Source: CALJIC01 sp039805565 (GTDB lineage: Bacteria; Chloroflexota; Chloroflexia; Chloroflexales; Roseiflexaceae). Taken from it: a stretch of DNA of 24,012 nt. Below the pieces are notes generated by a model. The model did not search any database. It worked only from the letters and a program-made list of their open reading frames with translations, and was not told the DNA's origin. The translations under genes and the position numbers were made by a program. Below, piece after piece: positions 22,283 through 24,012 of this stretch (position 1 is the first letter of the stretch; each line of letters starts with the position of its first letter). The DNA lies in assembly GCA_039805565.1 (NCBI GenBank), contig JBDLTZ010000291.1, positions 1 through 24,012 of the forward strand. The letters run 5' to 3'.

Positions 22283-24012
22283 TCAGGGCTCGAGCGACGG
22301 AGAGAACGCGGGCTCATCGTCCGCGTCGGCGTCGGGCGTGGCAGGTGGCCGATCAAAGACCCAGGCTCCGGCTGAGCCATCCATGCCGCCGTCATCGAGG
22401 ATGAGGTTGATGGTCGGCTCGACATCGCGGAGCGAGTTGAGGCACGCGAACAGCGACCAGTCATCGCCGCCAGGAGCCTGGAGGAGCCCCACCGTGGTTC
22501 CGTCGTTCTGCCCCTTGTAGCCGAGCTTCGCGCCGACGGTCTGAGAAATGCGCGCTGACCAGTGGTCGAGGCGAGCCGCGAGCGCGTCCTCCACCAGCTT
22601 CGCCCGCTGACTGTCGGTGATGTAGCCGGCGCGTGAGACGACGCTGCTCACGGCGTGCTGGACCGCCTGATGGGTCGCCGCGAGCTTTCCGGCCCCGTTG
22701 TTCGGGTTGTAGTCCGGTACACCTAGTCGGGCAAGAGCCACCAGGACGGCGCTGAGACCGCGGTCCACCGCGCGCGGCGAGAACGGTGTGACTGAGAGCG
22801 CCTCGACGTACTGGTAGAAGGTCGCGTGGTAGTGCTTGAAGCGCTCGTAGTGGCTCAGGTCGCGCGGCCGCGCCCAGTTGTACACGGTTGCCACAAGCCC
22901 GGGATAGCGCCGGCCGACGCGGCTGGTGGCCTGGATATATTCAGCAGTGGCCTTGGGCTGACCACCCACGACCATCAGGCCCAGCCGGGCTACGTCGACG
23001 CCGACGGAGATCATGTTGGTGGCCAATAGCACGTCGATCGGGTACTGCGAGGGCGCTTTCTTCTTGCCCTTCTGCGCTGCCGGGTCAAACGGTGTCTCCA
23101 GCCGGTCCAGGGTCTCGGGGATATCGGCGGCGCTCAGGCGGGAAGTGAGCTCCTGGACGCTCCAGGGGTCGAGGAAGCGCCGCGTGAGCCCACGCTGGTT
23201 CATTTTTTTGAGGCGTGTGCTCACGGTGTCATCAACAGCGCGGCGCATGGCAGCGAGCTCACGCAGCGAGTTGAAGTAGCCTACTAGCGTCATCCAGGGG
23301 TCGGCATCGCGGCTCTTGACCTGCTCATAGATGTGCTGCGCGGCGGCAAGGAAGCTCACGTAGCTCTGGATGAGCGCGGTTTTGTGGCGCACACCGGGGG
23401 CGCAAATCCCCAGGTAGCGCCGGCCGGGGTAGGCGTCGCTCGGCGGCCGCTGGACCGAGAAGAAGTTGTCGCCGACGTCCAGACCCTGCGGCGGGAAGAC
23501 GCTCACGCTGCGTAGGAACAGGCTGTGGACCTGCTGCTCGGCACGGCGGATGGTGGCCGTCGAGGCGATCACTTTGGGCCGCACCTTCATCCCATCCACC
23601 TCCCAGGAGGCGATGTGATCCACAGCCGTCTCGTAGAGGCCGACGAGCGTGCCGAGCGGGCCGCTGATCAGGTGCAGCTCGTCCTGAATGATGAGATCCG
23701 GCGGGCGCAATGGGCCGACCTCGACAACTTTGGCGGCCGGTAGCCCGCTCTTTGTTGGCGGGTGGCTCGCCTGGGGGTGGTCTACGTCGGGCGCAAGATA
23801 CCCGTGGCGCTCGCAGAAGCGATTGACCCGCCCGAAGAGCATGGCGGTGCGGCCGTTCCAGGGCATCTGCGCGAACTTATCCACGGTGGCGATCAGCAGG
23901 GACGGCAGCCGGTGGTAGATCTCCTCATCGACGACCATAACCGGCAGGCCCTCGCCGGGCGCCTGGCGCTGATTGAAGGCGCAATGGTTGAGGAGGCTGC
24001 CGCAGTAGGTGA
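22283..24012 (-). CDS. drmA: DISARM helicase DrmA, C-terminal part (5' end beyond window)
   Basis: The frame stays open to the right edge, adding TYCGSLLNHCAFNQRQ upstream of the first in-window Met, so only the last 575 or so residues are present. Helicase motifs are clear: motif II DELH in DLIIQDELHLISG (about 23672-23683), motif III-like VIASTAT, motif V NMISVGVDVARLG and motif VI YIQATSRVGR. The TYCGSL stretch and DELH box are typical of DrmA-type superfamily 2 helicases. DrmA translocates on DNA and acts with DrmB against unmethylated phage DNA. An acidic tail rich in Asp and Glu ends the protein. Any drmD, drmE or methyltransferase gene would lie off-window or elsewhere. Confidence 0.88.
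   Translation of the reverse strand, partial: TYCGSLLNHCAFNQRQAPGEGLPVMVVDEEIYHRLPSLLIATVDKFAQMPWNGRTAMLFGRVNRFCERHGYLAPDVDHPQASHPPTKSGLPAAKVVEVGPLRPPDLIIQDELHLISGPLGTLVGLYETAVDHIASWEVDGMKVRPKVIASTATIRRAEQQVHSLFLRSVSVFPPQGLDVGDNFFSVQRPPSDAYPGRRYLGICAPGVRHKTALIQSYVSFLAAAQHIYEQVKSRDADPWMTLVGYFNSLRELAAMRRAVDDTVSTRLKKMNQRGLTRRFLDPWSVQELTSRLSAADIPETLDRLETPFDPAAQKGKKKAPSQYPIDVLLATNMISVGVDVARLGLMVVGGQPKATAEYIQATSRVGRRYPGLVATVYNWARPRDLSHYERFKHYHATFYQYVEALSVTPFSPRAVDRGLSAVLVALARLGVPDYNPNNGAGKLAATHQAVQHAVSSVVSRAGYITDSQRAKLVEDALAARLDHWSARISQTVGAKLGYKGQNDGTTVGLLQAPGGDDWSLFACLNSLRDVEPTINLILDDGGMDGSAGAWVFDRPPATPDADADDEPAFSPSLEP

Overview
This is a high-GC bacterial chromosomal window with strong G/C preference at third codon positions. 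The gene mix points to Chloroflexota (an inference, not proven): F420-type LLM oxidoreductase, plant-type arginase, PspC, a DnaE2 mutasome, and DISARM. No rRNA or tRNA gene and no CRISPR array was seen.

Left part (1-6.3 kb). A PIG-L type deacetylase (minus) diverges from a secreted CAP-domain protein. Next comes a compact candidate mobile module of about 3 kb (roughly 1857-4860). It holds a near-consensus promoter, a perfect 32-bp palindrome, a second inverted repeat, a dinD homologue whose C-terminal extension carries a canonical beta-clamp-binding peptide, an unrecognised helical protein, and a tyrosine recombinase translationally coupled to it. A 10-bp direct repeat lies at both ends. A DUF2809 membrane protein, an orphan coding stretch and a PspC membrane protein follow.

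Middle part (6.3-11.3 kb). Six minus-strand genes read as one or two catabolic operons: LLM flavin oxidoreductase, fumarylacetoacetase-fold hydratase, aldo/keto reductase, NTF2-like protein, arginase/agmatinase, and NAD-dependent epimerase. A candidate hairpin terminator lies downstream. A DUF4174 gene diverges from this cluster.

Mutasome (12.1-17.3 kb). A tightly packed plus-strand operon encodes a RecA-like ImuA-type protein with a degenerate Walker A, a short ImuB-like protein lacking the polymerase catalytic part, a DUF6504-like small protein, and DnaE2 error-prone polymerase. Together they form an inducible translesion-synthesis cassette. A perfect DnaA box sits upstream.

Right part (17.3-24 kb). 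A cytosolic sialidase-fold protein and a convergent aminoglycoside-phosphotransferase-family gene are followed by a minus-strand drmA-drmB-drmC core of the DISARM antiphage system. drmA runs off the right edge, so the methyltransferase and accessory genes that decide the DISARM class lie outside the window.

Best leads: the dinD/unknown/integrase module with its palindromes and clamp motif; the reduced, split mutasome accessory proteins; and the DISARM core.
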